This document shows, one piece after another, positions 13,201 through 27,237 of a stretch of 64,000 nt of DNA; position 1 is the stretch's first letter, and each line of letters starts with the position of its first letter. A program made the position numbers and the translations under genes. The notes below the pieces were generated by a model. The model was not told where the DNA came from. It did no database searches and saw nothing but the letters and a program-made list of their open reading frames with translations. The DNA comes from Sebastes aleutianus (taxonomy: Eukaryota > Chordata > Actinopteri > Perciformes > Sebastidae): contig CAKAKS010000060.1 in NCBI GenBank assembly GCA_916700875.1, positions 32,508,804-32,572,803 on the forward strand, written 5' to 3'.

Positions 13201-16200
13201 GTCTCCTGTTCCCTCGCCCGCCCGGATGCTGACTCACGTTTGATGGCTGGCAGGCCGACGGGTCACGTTGCAGACGCGGTACTTCCTCCGCATGGTTCCA
13301 CAGTGCGTCACCTCCACCTTCAAACCTGGTGAATAATAGAGAGTGTGTGAGTGGCATTACGAATGTGTCTGTGTGTGTGTGTGTGTGTGAATGGCTGCGA
13401 CATGTGCTCTCTCTCTCTCTCTCTCTCCCACACACAGAATGCACTTTTACTCATCTGATTTAACTCTTTCTGTCATGCAGGCACACTTTACACTTCCGTC
13501 TTCACCTTTGATTTCTTTGGTGAATTTGACCCGGTGCGAGTCGGTGAGAGGGCGAGGCTGCTCGTCTATGTTGTGGATGTCCAGCACTTCACACATGAAC
13601 TGGATGACTGGCTGAGCCTTGTAGAAGGCGGTGGCAGACACTGCGAGACAAAGCGAGGACAAGAGTTATTTAAAACAAAAACATAAACACAATATACTAC
13701 TAATAACACTACGCTGAACGACAATAGCTTGATTCTCAAATGCAATAGTGTTATACCACTGGCTGCAGTAATAGTTTCAATTGGATGGTATAAATGTTGA
13801 GTCTTTGCCTGAACAGAAATGTTGAACTTTTCTGCAGAAAAACAAATTCTGTCTGACATTGTAGGTGCAAGATTCAGACTGAGAGGGGGAATTGAAAGCT
13901 GTCCTAACAACTGCCGTAACTAGGGCTGCATAATTAATCCAAATTTTACCAAAATCGCAATATGTCCAACTGCAGGAGGCGCAATATTTATATATTTATT
14001 AATATTAAAGGCGAAATGTGTGTCAGAATACCATTTTAAATTAATTATTGTGGTGCTGCGGAGACATCCCGGGCCTACACATCATATTCTACAGACTTAA
14101 GAAAACATTTGGTACAGAGCCTCGCAAAAATCACCATAATGATTTTAATGAAAATAATTATGTAAAAAAAAAAAAAAATCATTCCCTCTAATATCGTAAG
14201 TCATATCGCAATTGCAATATCAGTAAATATAAATCGCAATTAGATATTTTCTCAATGCCGTGCAGCCCTAGCAGTAACCCTTCCCAATAGTTTATAACGC
14301 CTTCAGAAGACCACATGTTCAAAATAGGGCCGTCAAAGTTAACGCAAATTCATTTTAACGCCTCTAATTGGATGGTATCATATGAAACTAGCAAACCTAA
14401 AGGAATCCATTGGGACCAACTATGTCATACTAGCTTGTCTGGAAGGAGGTCGAATAACGCTCCAAACTTAAATATTGGCGAGGAAAAACTGTCATTGACC
14501 TCTGACCTCCAGATGTGTGAATGTAAATGGGTTCTATGGGTACCCACGAGTCTCCCCTTTACAGACATGCCCACTTTATGATAATCACATGCAGTTTGGG
14601 GCAAGTCATAGTCAAGTCAGCACACTGACACACTGACAGCTGTTGTTGCCTGTTGGGCTGCAGTTTGCCATGTTATGATTGGAGCATATTGTTTTATGTT
14701 AAATGCAGTACCTGTGAGGGTTTCTGGACATATCTGTCATTGTTTTGCGGTGTTAATGGATTTCCAATAATTGATAGGAGTATTAAATACTTGACAATTC
14801 TCCCTTTAAGATTGATGAACGCATAAATTTTTTTATTAATTTGCGATTAATCGTGATTAATCATGGACAATCATGCAATTAAATATTTTAATTTATTGAC
14901 AGCCCTATTTCGAAACGGTATCTACTTTGAAATGTTCACAGAAACAAACGGCCACACAGCTTTGAGTAACAAACACAATGCATGAATACCAGATGGACAG
15001 TAACACAGGGATGGAATATGTCTTCTTTAATGTGCAATTATTAAGAAGCTCTTATAGAGGCTTATCACACGGTGTTTGTGTAATCAGCCCACCATGCTAA
15101 CTACATGTAGCAGTAACACTCGTTGAACACAGGAAGTGCAGTTCATGCAGCACAGTCTGTGTGGAGATTCTCTCGTCAAACGTAGGCAGCTTCTCTTTGT
15201 TCTGATACAATGCTTTCTCTCTGTAAATGGAAAGACTGAGGCACTGAGAAATTAAAATGATAGGTGAGACGGCAGCGCAAGACATCAGAGAAAAACAGGT
15301 ATGAAACACAAAACACAAAGCAGGATCAAAAGAAATCCAACAATGGACAGAGAGAGATGGAGAGAGAGATGAAGAGAGAGATGAAGAGAGAGATGAAGAG
15401 AGTGTGGCGTTGAGGAAGTTGTCTACGATTAATCTGGCTCAGCTGTTGTGATGTCAGAAATCTGTCTGACGGTGTGTTTGATGAAAGCTCCCATGAGGCA
15501 GATGTCCACACGCTCTCTTACACCTCTGGTTTGCATCCTTGAGCCTTTCACCGCCGACAGGAAGTGACTTCACTCCTAATTGTCCTCTCCACGCAGTGGG
15601 ATTTAATCTCTGTGTGTTTGAGTCATTCTTACGAATGTAAAATTGAAAGGTCTCATTTCTCTGTAATCATTTGGCATGTGTTGCTTTTGATCAGCCGTGA
15701 TAGTGAGCGTGGGAAGCGCTGTTCGTTCATGCACATGCATTCAAATGGGCTTAATAGTTTGCCTTGCCGGTGCACAATGCAAAGAATTTGTTTTCTAACT
15801 CTGCTGTATGGCAAACACTTCTAGCAGACAAGAGCCTTGAGCCGACCAATGGCTTTCGAAGGATGACAGGGCGGGAAAAAGAGACAAAGAGAATCAGAGA
15901 GCAGGGAGGGAAAGATTCAAATAGAGACAGAAGCTTCAAAGACGTGGAGCAAAACAAAAGCTGTCTCAAGGAAATGCTCCACACAGCTACCCTCCTGACC
16001 CAGGCAACACCCACAAGTCTCACTCCTGCCGGCACAGCCACACACACACACACACACACTGGCCGCCCTCTGTCGCCACAGCAACCGACAAGTCAGTTCC
16101 CATCCAACCAAAAACCCGCCTCCCTCCAAGTTCCTCTCACACACTTTCTCTCTCGTCAGAGGAGACTCAGTCTCCAACAACCTCCTGCAGCGTGCATATG

Positions 16201-19200
16201 GCGAAACACATTCTCCATCACCCTTTGTGACACTTATTCCTCACAAATAATAACAGATTGATCAAACAGAGTTTTCTACTGACAATAGGCCGGAGCTAAA
16301 TAGGACTGGGACGATATATCTATCTCCTGATTCGATTCTATCACGATACTTTCACTTTTACTTTGGTATTTTCTTTTTAATTTATAAGGGACATATAATG
16401 TTTTATACTTCTGGTGAATATAATCCAATCAATCTTATTTCCATAGATGTATTTTGTTTATACAGTTCCCTTTGTTAACACTTTAACCGGACGTAGTCCC
16501 CCCCAGTTCCTGTAACTTCTCCAAGGTGGTCTCTAGCTCTCCCGTCAGCTCCGTTCTCTTTATCCATCCATGGTCAGCTCCATCGGGGCCGTTTCAATGC
16601 AGAGAACATAAATGTCAGTATCTGGGTGCTCTACAGTTGTAGCGTCGGCCCATTTGACCACGGAGACGAGAGCGACGGCCGGCTCGACCGCAACGTTACC
16701 GCCATACGATAACGTTTCCTATCTATGACAGAGTTAGCGTGCAGCTTTAGCTCTGCTCTGTCTAGCTCTGCTTTTCCTGTCAATGTGTGAAACCCAAAGT
16801 GTTTCCATCCTTTACTGGATGTGTAGTGTTTACCACGCTGGATTTAACATGTGAAGGTGCAGGTCGTATCCACGCTGACCCTCGCCGTTTTGTACTTCCT
16901 CGTTGCAGCCGACTGCGGTTTGTTTTGGTTGACGGATACGGAACAGATATGACGTCACGTTACTCAGATTACAACAATAAAAGCGGTAACTTCCTTCTAC
17001 CTCCACATAGACTCAGATGAAGCAAATATATCGATTCTGGCATTCAAAAATCTATTTCAAAATCGTTAAAAAAAAATTAAAAATCGTGATACATACAGTA
17101 AGTTAAAGCGAAATTGCCAAACTACATCTTGAACTTTTAGATTTGTTACCGAAAACACTAATTCTCAGCCAGTAATGTGTGATCGATGTCAGAGAAGGAG
17201 CAAAGCCATCACCGTGTACAGCTAAAGTCTTTAAACAGCCTTTACAAACTAATGCAAGCAGCAAGTGCAGTTTTGAGTTTGACTTGAAAAAGAACCAAAA
17301 TATAAAGCAGATATATCTGGTTCTATATCAGTTCCACTCTCCAGCTCATAAAATCTGTGCAGCTACATTAAAAAATGATTCCCGGCACAGCACTCCAGCC
17401 TCCCCGATGATGAAGAAAGCCCGGAGAGTATCCTGCAGACCTCCTTCAGCTCCGATGAAATAGCTTTCTAATGAGCGTGACATTGCCACGTTAGATTTAT
17501 GTTAAATACAGCTATTAAATTTCCTCAAACATAACATTCACTGAAAGTAAATCGATCAAGCACAGATCTCTAAAAATAGCCTGAATCATTGAGGCTCCAT
17601 GTCGCTCTAATCTATCCGCTTAATTATTAAAATCTCATTTCCCCAGCTGTGAAAGGGGAGCAGAGAAAACAATTTCTGTGTGACTGTACAAGAGAAGACG
17701 TCTTTTTTTTAAACAAAGATTGAATTACAAAGAAAATATTGTACAAATTTTAAATATGAACATCTGTATTAGCAAACACAGTTCTTACTGTGTCTTAAAA
17801 CAGACTTTTTATTTACATTGTTGTAGCTGTGAGGCCTAATCGAAGCCCTGAGGTGCCATCAAAAGCAAAATAAAGAGGAATTTGGTTCTCACCATCAATG
17901 TTAAGCATCATCTTCCACATGGCAGGGCGCACAGATTGATGGAAACCGAACCAAACCTCCCTCCCGCCTCCCAGGGGATGGTCATAGCCCTCTGGAGCGG
18001 AGAAGAAGGATCGACCCACCGGAGTGTACCTAGATGGAGAAAAGTCACAATTATAGGAGATTGAAGGAATGAAAGATAACGGGGGAAGTTAAGACAATCA
18101 AAGGTCATGAAAAAAGGGACGAGATGAAAGCGAGGATAACACGGGGACGAGTAGGAAAGGGCGGATGAAAGGACACAGGAAATGTAAGATTAGTTCAAAC
18201 ATCCTGAATTGTGAATGTAGGCCAATATGTGTTTAAACAGTGTCACGTTCAGCTGCCCTTCAATACGGCCTCAAACGACATCAGTGAAATGAGAGGTGGT
18301 GACACCGCCTGGACCTCTCCACCTCGTATTACTCTGCCCAGGAGACACTTTAATAATGGCACGTGGGCTATGTTTTTCCTCGGTGAATCCTGGACTGACA
18401 ATGTGTCGGGATGCCATGGCGATGCAATAACGGGCCCCTGGTGGCTGCAAACAGGGCTAAATGAAAGGTGTCGATATAACCGCTTTTTAATAACGCTTTG
18501 AAAGAGATTTTCATTAAGGCTGGGTGATATTGTGTTGGGCTGTGCTCTTGCTGGGGCTTGGGAAAGTGATATCGAGTGGAAGATGGTATGAGGTCAAGTA
18601 TGGCGCGCTTCGTGGGAGCCCATATAAGCTGGGTTTGATTTCCGTTGGGATCGGAGTGATGATATTGGCGCCGCTATGACAAAACAAATATATATAGTAT
18701 TTACTATGAGTATCAGAGGGGTCATGTTTTTACAATGTGTTCTCTATCTTTATGTTTGCTGACTGAAAATGAAGGTTGGGGAGATTAGGGAAGGATAAAT
18801 GAGCCGTTTCCTTGACTGGATCTGCTGTTAAAGATCATTCTTTAACATTACTCTCTAATAACTAGGGCGGTCAAAGTTAACACGATAACAACATGTTAAC
18901 AAATTTGTTTTATTGCACTAATGTCTTTAACGCAATCAATCTTTCGGAGGTTGTAGGGGGCTCAATTTTAAAGATACTGGTATCACATGAAAGTAGAAAA
19001 CCTAAGGAATCCATCTGTACCAACCATGTTATACTAGTTCGCAAAGGAGGCTAACTAACGCTCCAAACTTACACTACATTTTGGCGAGGAAAAATGGCCA
19101 TTTTCAAAGGGCTCCCTTGACATCTGACCTCCAGATGTGTGAATGTAAATGGGTTCTATGGGTACCCACGAGTCTCCCCTTTACAGACATGCCCACTTTA

Positions 19201-22200
19201 TGATAATCACATGCAGTTTGGGGCAAGTCATAGTCAAGTCAGCACACTGACACACTGACAGCTGTTGTTGCCTGTTGGGCTGCAGTTTGCCATGTTATGA
19301 TTTGAGCATATTGTTTTATGCTAAATGCAGTACCTGTGAGGGTTTCTGGACAATATCTGTCATTGTTTTGTGCTGTTAATTGTTTTCAATTAATAAATAT
19401 ATACATACATTTGCATAACGCAGCATATTTGTCCACTCCAATGTTGATAAGAGTATTAAATACTTGACTAATCTTCCTTTAAGATAAAAAAATGTGCGAT
19501 TCATTTTCGATTAATCACGGTTAACTATTGACAATGCGATTAATCATGATTTGATGTTTTAATCGATCGACAGCCCTAGTTTAAATCTGAATCTATACAA
19601 CTCAAGCATGACGAAACTGGAGAGGAAAAACTGGCATGGCCATTTTCAAAAGGGTCCCTTGACCTCTGACCTCCAGATATGTGAATGTAAATGGGTTCTA
19701 TGGGTACCCACGAGTCTCCCCTTTACAGACATGCCCACTTTATGATAATCACATGCAGTTTGGGGCAAATCATAGTCAAGTCAGCACACTGACACACTGA
19801 CAGCTGTTGTTGTCTGTTGGGCTGCAGTTTGCCATGTTATGATTTGAGCATATTGTTTTATGCTAAATGCAGTACCTGTGAGGGTTTCTGGACAATATCT
19901 GTCATTGTTTTGTGTTGTTAATTGATTTACAATCATAAATATATACATACATTTGCATAAAGCAGCATATTTATCCACTCCCATGTTGATAAGAGTATTA
20001 AATACTTGACAAATCTCCCTTTAAGGTACATTTGAACAAATAATAATAACAATAAATGTTCTATTTAGGCCTCCAGCTGTCATTAAAAGAGTGAACCAAG
20101 AAGTCTAAAACCTTATGAACAGACAGGCCAGATAAAAACATCAGCAGCAGCTCACTTCATGGAGGGCAGGTGTCGCAGCACCACATCCACTGCGTGCACG
20201 GGGTTGGTGCTGATGGGCTTGTCCAGCTCCAGGGGTTCAGGCATGCTGCGGCCGGTCAGCACCTCATGGAGCATGTGCCAGCTGACCAGAGACACAAACT
20301 TGATGGAAACTTTGAAGGGGCGATCTTTACCTCCCTCACCTGGTAGAGTGACATCCAGGTCCACCTGATGGGGGGGGGGGATGGTGAGACGGGTCAAAGA
20401 AGGTTAAAATGGTAGTTAGATTAGACGTAAGATTTTGTATTGTGTGTTTGCATGTCTGTATGAATGGGCATGTGAGATCTACTGCAGGTATGTTTTGGTT
20501 CAGGTAATGGCCGGCTGTGTGAGATTGAGGATCATTCACAACTCCCTACACACTATCCAGGGAGTTCCATGTAGAGGACTATATAGTGAGCTCATCAGCA
20601 AAATGAAGAAACACTTTCGGACACCACTCAGGTCACTTTCTCGGCGCCGTTAATTACATCATTGCTGTCGCACCAGATCAACGTCTGCTGGTCGACCATC
20701 CATAATAAACACATGTATTTTTGTGTGTGATAAATACATACTGTAAGCTATACTCTTGAGTTGTTTTAGTTCAATTTAAGTTCATCCTTGGTAAGCAGTG
20801 ATGCAGCGTGTATGTCTAGGGCTTTTATTGTGAAAGTTAAGGATTAACAGCCGTTGTGAATGTCGTACTTTGTGGCCGTACGTGTTGTGATGCGCTGCTC
20901 TGCTCACGTATTATTTTCGCGCCACAACTCGTGGATTTGTCTCAACTGTGGTGCTCTTTTTCCTCTCGTCCGTCTGCCATTTTTCCTTCAGCGCAATGCA
21001 TGATGGTATATAGTGATCGGTTAGTGACCAACGTTGTCAACTACTTTAAACGATGCATTGTGGGATACTATAGTCCACATGTATAGGGTATAATAATTCT
21101 CACTATACATTCCGACAGCATTACAACATGGCAAACTCACTATACAGTCCACTATATACAGTAACTAGTGGGTGATTTCGGACACAGCCTGTGTCTGTAA
21201 TGTAAGCTACGTATCACACATGGTTCACATTCAGGTTGTGCTGAAGAGAAATGTGTGTGTCTGAGTCTTTTTGTCCAGCTCACCCCTGCAGGTGCCACAG
21301 GCAGTGGGTTGGCAGTATACAGGCTCCTCTTTCCATCGTAGACTGGCCTGCGATCCCCAAAGATTGTCACCTTAAAGTGCTGCACCATTGAGTCAACCAC
21401 CTCCCTGCAACAACAAACACACAGAGGACGTTTGGGTTATACTGTAGGTAGGTAGTACACTGTTAAATCAACAGTTGTGAAACAAATCATTAGTGAGATC
21501 GTCTCCGAATCAAAGGTCACAGATTAATGCCTGTTTCTAAATGTAAATACTGTCTCTGTGAAAGATGTAGGAGAAGAGTTAAAGGTACTACTCAGAGGTT
21601 CCCAGCCTACCTGTTGACTCTCCGGGGGCACTTGTCAGGCTTGATGTCCACCTCGTAGAGGTAGACATCCATCTTGGGGATCTCCACCTGGAAGCAGTTG
21701 GCCAGCAGCTTGATGGGCTTCCCCATGGTGCCAAAGCCAGGCCGCCGAGGCATGGCGAACAGGGACTGGGCCCCAACGGCATCTGAGAGGAGAACAAGGA
21801 GGGGGAAAGAAAACTTAGTGTTGACTATGATTCAGGTTATTCAGGGCGAGGATGTGATAAACATACACACACAGTGTGATGTATGTAATGTGTTATATAT
21901 GTATGTAAAGATCAGCTGATACACCATGATGACATCGACAGATACTGGCTTATCACAGATACCGTTATGATCTCTATCAGTTTGTATATTTAATAGGGCT
22001 GTCAGTCGATTCAATAATTAATCGCACATTTTATATCTGTTCAAAATGTACCTTAAAGGGAGATTTGTCAAGTGTTTAATACTCTTTAATACTCTCAATT
22101 AACAGCACAAAACTGCATGTGATTATCATAAAGTGGGCATGTCTGTAAAGGGGAGACTCGTGGGTACCCAGAGAACCCATTTACATTCACTGATCTGGAG

Positions 22201-25200
22201 GTCAGAGGTCAAGGGACCCCTTTGAAAATGACCATGTTGGTTTATCCTTTAAGTTTGGAGCGTTATTTAGCCTCCTTCTAGCTTTAAACCTGAGCCTGTT
22301 ACAACCTAAAAATCACAAGTTGCATTAACTTTGACAGCCCTTATATTTAATATACATTTACTTTTTACTCAAGTTTACTATGAATAATTTCATTTCCAGT
22401 GAATTTTACAGTTTAATTACTGATGTGATAACAATTGAATACCCTAATTTGAGGTATCTTTGCGAAAACAATATGCATGTGTTATTCGTTTATGTATAAA
22501 AAGGAACATGTGAACATCAAAAGATATTATTTGTTGGGCTCTAAAGACAAAAAAGGTAAACTATGACGTTAAACAAAAGTTAGAATTGAATGATACTGGC
22601 TGATTTAAACGGTGTGTCTTTCAACTATCCTTGTCAGTGGTTTGTTAAAAACACACACAGTTCCAAAAGTCAAGATAAGGAGCTGTGTAGAGGAAACACA
22701 TCTCACTTCAACACTTCAAACATTATACAACAAACACACACACGCACATATTAAAGTCTCAATGCAACCGTTCTGTCATACTTCTATGGAACACGCACTT
22801 GAAGACCTACTGAGAAAAGTAAAACTAATTTCAAAATGACAACAATGATGAAAAAACACATTGAGGATAGTAAACACTCCGACACGTTCGTGAGCGTTTC
22901 ATGGCTCGACTCTAAAGCACATGGACATTACACACGGGCCGACACATATACTGAAAACACGCCATAAAAGCAGCCTCTGAATCAGGAAGGAGACTGATGG
23001 CAAATGAAGCCGTTTTGACGGCAATAAAAAGACGTTTATGATGCAAGATAAATGTTTGCAATGAGGCGATGCAGCAGTTCTGCCTTCCAAAAATAATACG
23101 ACAAACATCGTCGCTGTCCCGTAAAAAAAAATATTGAAAAACATACAAGGGCTTAATAATGTGATTTCAGACTTTAAAACGGATTCCCACTAAAACCATT
23201 TCATTTCACGGTGGCGGCAGTAAAAACAGTAAAAACAGTAAAAACAGCGGCCCTCTAAGATGACAGATATGGAAATGACTCACATTTCAGATGAGTGGAA
23301 AGTAGCAGCGAACATGGCTCACACAGCATCGGCTGCACAATAGTGGCGAGGACACAAGAAACAAAGCACCAGCACTCACAGATAAAAGGTCTTTCTTCGT
23401 CTATTAGGGGGCAGAAAACTAACGTGTTTCAGCTATAAGCCATCATCAACGTTGAAACGCACGCGGTCACCTCTCTTGCGCGCTAGAAATACACTCACCG
23501 GCCACTTTATTAGGTACACCTTGCTTATACCGGGTGGTCTTCTGCTTCAAGGTTGGACGTGTTGTGCGTTCAGAGATGGTATTCTGCATACCTTGGTTGT
23601 AACGAGTGGTTATTTGAGTTACTGTTGCCTTTCTATCATCTCCAACCACTCTGCCCATTCTCCTCTGACCTCTGACATCAACAAGGCATTTCCGTCCACA
23701 CAACTGCCGCTCACTGGATATGTTCTCTTGTTGGGACCATTCTCTGTAAACCCTAGAGATGGTTGTGCGTGAAAATCCCAGTAGATCAGCAGTTTAATAC
23801 TCAGACCAGCCCGTCTGGCACCAACAACCATGCCACGTTCAAAGTCACTTAAATCCCCTTTCTTCCCCATTCTGATGCTCGGTTTGACCTTCAGCAAGTC
23901 GTCTTCACCACGTCTAGATGACGTAATGCATTGAGTTGCTGCCATGTGATTGGCTGATTAGCTATTTGTGTTAACAAGCAATTGAACAGGTGTGCCTAAT
24001 AAAGTGGCCGGTGAGTGTAAGTTTGGCCCAACACAACTCCACGGCTGAAACATTCTGGAAGAGTTGGATGATGAGGAGGAGCTGCTGTGCCTAGAATGGA
24101 TGAGATTGTTGTTGTTGTTATGGGAGGTATTTCCAACTCTGATGTCCAATCAAACTTCTGTGGTGTCCGGCGTGTAGTCACATTTTTTTAGAAGGTGCGC
24201 GGCGAGTCTCATCGCGAGCTCTGCAAAAAACGTCTCTACGGCCCTGCGAAAGCTCTGCGCAAGCTTTTCCGCACAAGTATAAATTAGGCACGAGACGTGA
24301 GTCACTTTGATCCAGAAACACTGAGTTCTGTTCAACTCACACACTCATGTCAGAGCTATTTTTGGGTCTGCTGAGGCTTGCCTTCCACATCACACTCAAC
24401 AAAACAAATGGCTTCGCTGACGTGCCAATACAATTTTTGGATGATGTTATTGTACGTTTTGCTATTGTTACGCAATAGCCCACTTCACACAGAAACTCAG
24501 ATGAGACTCAGATGAGACTCATCCGTTTGCCTGGCAAGTGTTACTTTGTTTATTTCCCCCCCTACACCCAACAACCACAGCCTTTTTTCCCCCCAGTTTT
24601 ATTCAACGGTCTCGTTCCGTCTCCACGCCGTAGGTCTGGCTTTCTCTACTTTCTACCAAAATGTGTCATTGATAAATGAGAGTCACGGCTGAGTGTGATT
24701 CATCACCGATTTGACTCATAGGCTCACATGTGTGGGTGATGTCGGGGCTGAGGGCCCTGCTGAGGGGGAAGTTCATTAAACCCTCCCCACAACAGAACAG
24801 AAACCTTGTGTGAGGAAGCGGACGACAACATGAGCAACCCTGTTTGTTTACAGTCATCCTCTGGAAGTGTGTAACTCTCTGCCCCGCTCTCTTTCTCTGT
24901 TTCTGTTTCTCCTCCGGCGGGCTGCGGAGCGGAGGCTAACGGGGGTTGATGGAGGGTGAAGGCCTCGTGTTTCGAAGCAGCCTGCTGGGATAAAATGATG
25001 AAAAAGAGAGGAAAGTCTGGAATTCCTGCCACGGCTGTCCCTCTCACACTAAACTAAGTGAACACAGACTTTTGTAATGGTAATACCAATGGGGCCCCTC
25101 GGAGGTAAGCCTAATTTCACACACACAGAGTGACAAAAAGAAGGAAGACAGATATTCTGGTAAATCTTAATCAAGGCTACAGAAATAAACTTGTCTAGCA

Positions 25201-27199
25201 CGGATTGTGATCTGTCCTAATTCAGTCCTCCAGATATAAACTTCAAGAGGGTCCTCTGTTACTGAGGGTGAAGTCAGCGAGTAGGAGGAGGATAGCAGGG
25301 AGTGGCGGGATTAGAGAGTGGGCAGGGTTGGTGTTTTCCAGCTTTCATCTGCCTCTCAGAGCTGGCTTCCGTTCAGCGTGAGTCACAGAGCCACCACGGG
25401 CGGAGAAACCCACAGCGGAGCATCCCTGAGTCCATGCTTCTGGATTCAGTAGTGGATGAACTACGGTAGCAATGACGGGGTGTTACAGCGAGAAAAAAGA
25501 AAACCCAAAGTAAACACACCACACACGTTTAAGTTTAGGTATTCCACCCACTTGTGTGCACACACAGCCAGTTGGTTTAGATTCAGTATGAAACCCACAC
25601 ACAGATCTATAGACATTTGTAGCACACAGACACACTGATAGAATGGGTTTATATTTCCCATATTAAACTCTGTTGTTTTTCAAAGCAGATACAAATGAGG
25701 GTTGTATATTGGCAAGAATCAAGACACGTATCTTGGCGACACGTATCATGATACAGAGGTAATGATTCTATATATTGCGATACTGAAAGCAAGGCGATAT
25801 GTGAAATTTATATATGCAAAACAACGTTTTTTGCATGCAGTATATATTTGTTGTTTTTGCCCGAACTGCATGAGATTATCATAAAGTGGGCATGTCTGTA
25901 AAGGGGAGACTCGTCGTGGGTACCAAGCCCTCAGCAAGAGCGCCGGTCGTCGATCCCAACTTTCGTAGCGGCCAAACGGCGGTACTGCAACTTCCGTGTC
26001 CCGTCACGTGATGCCATTGGGCCCAAAAAGACTTTTTCCCATAGACTTACATCGGGAAAGAGACGTCTGTAACTCAGCGGATAATTTTTTTTTAGGTGAA
26101 TCAACTCCCCAGTACGAACACCTAAATAGCCCTTATTTAAAAAATTACGTTTTTAAAGTTGTAAAACGCACTAATAGCCAAATCCAGAGTTATTTCCCTT
26201 CCTCCGTTCATGTGAATGAGACCCAGACCGAGGCTGGAGGGCAAGCCGTGACGACGGCATGACGTTGGGACCCCGTGACCGAGTCATGTGACCGAGCGGA
26301 CGCTACTGCACACGTTCCATGTGCCCAAGATCCGTTGGGCCCAACGACGGGCCTCGGATTTTTAAGAGTTTAAAGGAGGAGTTTTGGAAATGGATACAGT
26401 ATCGAACAACATAATATTGTGGTACTCGTGTGTATCGATATTTTCTTACACCTCTAATACAAATTGCTATAATTTCTCACATTCACACAAACAAATTCCT
26501 GAGCCTGACACAGCGCAACCTCCAAGGCCAAACCTCCAAAACACCAAAACTCATCACACAAACTAACCTGCGAACACAACATGGGACATTACGATGTCAC
26601 ATGTTGATATTGAAAATCAACCGGGCATTTCACACAGATATGTTCTGCAGCATTTTCTGAATAGCCAATCTGATTCTGATCATTCGGCACATCAGATACC
26701 TCCCTCTAATCGGCCCTCCTAGGAAACTGAGCGTCTCTGTTCCCTCCACAAACAGACGTAACAAATGTGTTTGTCCACGGCGGGAGGAGCGAGGGAGGTT
26801 AAACCGGGGGAGCGGAGTACTTCAGTGTCAAGCTTCTACACATTGGAGTAAAACAAGATTCAATAGCAACTCGTGTAGTAATTACTGAAAACTGTTTGAG
26901 ACATGTATGCAATATTATTGTTACGTGATGACTAAGACTTTGACAGTCAAAATGGACATTTTGGTGCGTGGGAAGCCATACAACCCCTGACACAAAGACT
27001 AGTTTACAAGAACATCCATATTCTACCAGACTAAACACAGAATACTAATGAAGAACAAGTCGGGGACATCTTGGTTGGTGGGTGACGTGTTATAGTGAAA
27101 ACTCAACCACAAATCTACACAGACACATCAAAGGTTTATTGACTCTGCACAGAGAGTGGAAGGGTTCAAGGAAACCTCCCCTTGATGAGTAGAAAAATG

Positions 27200-27237
<38 letters not shown>

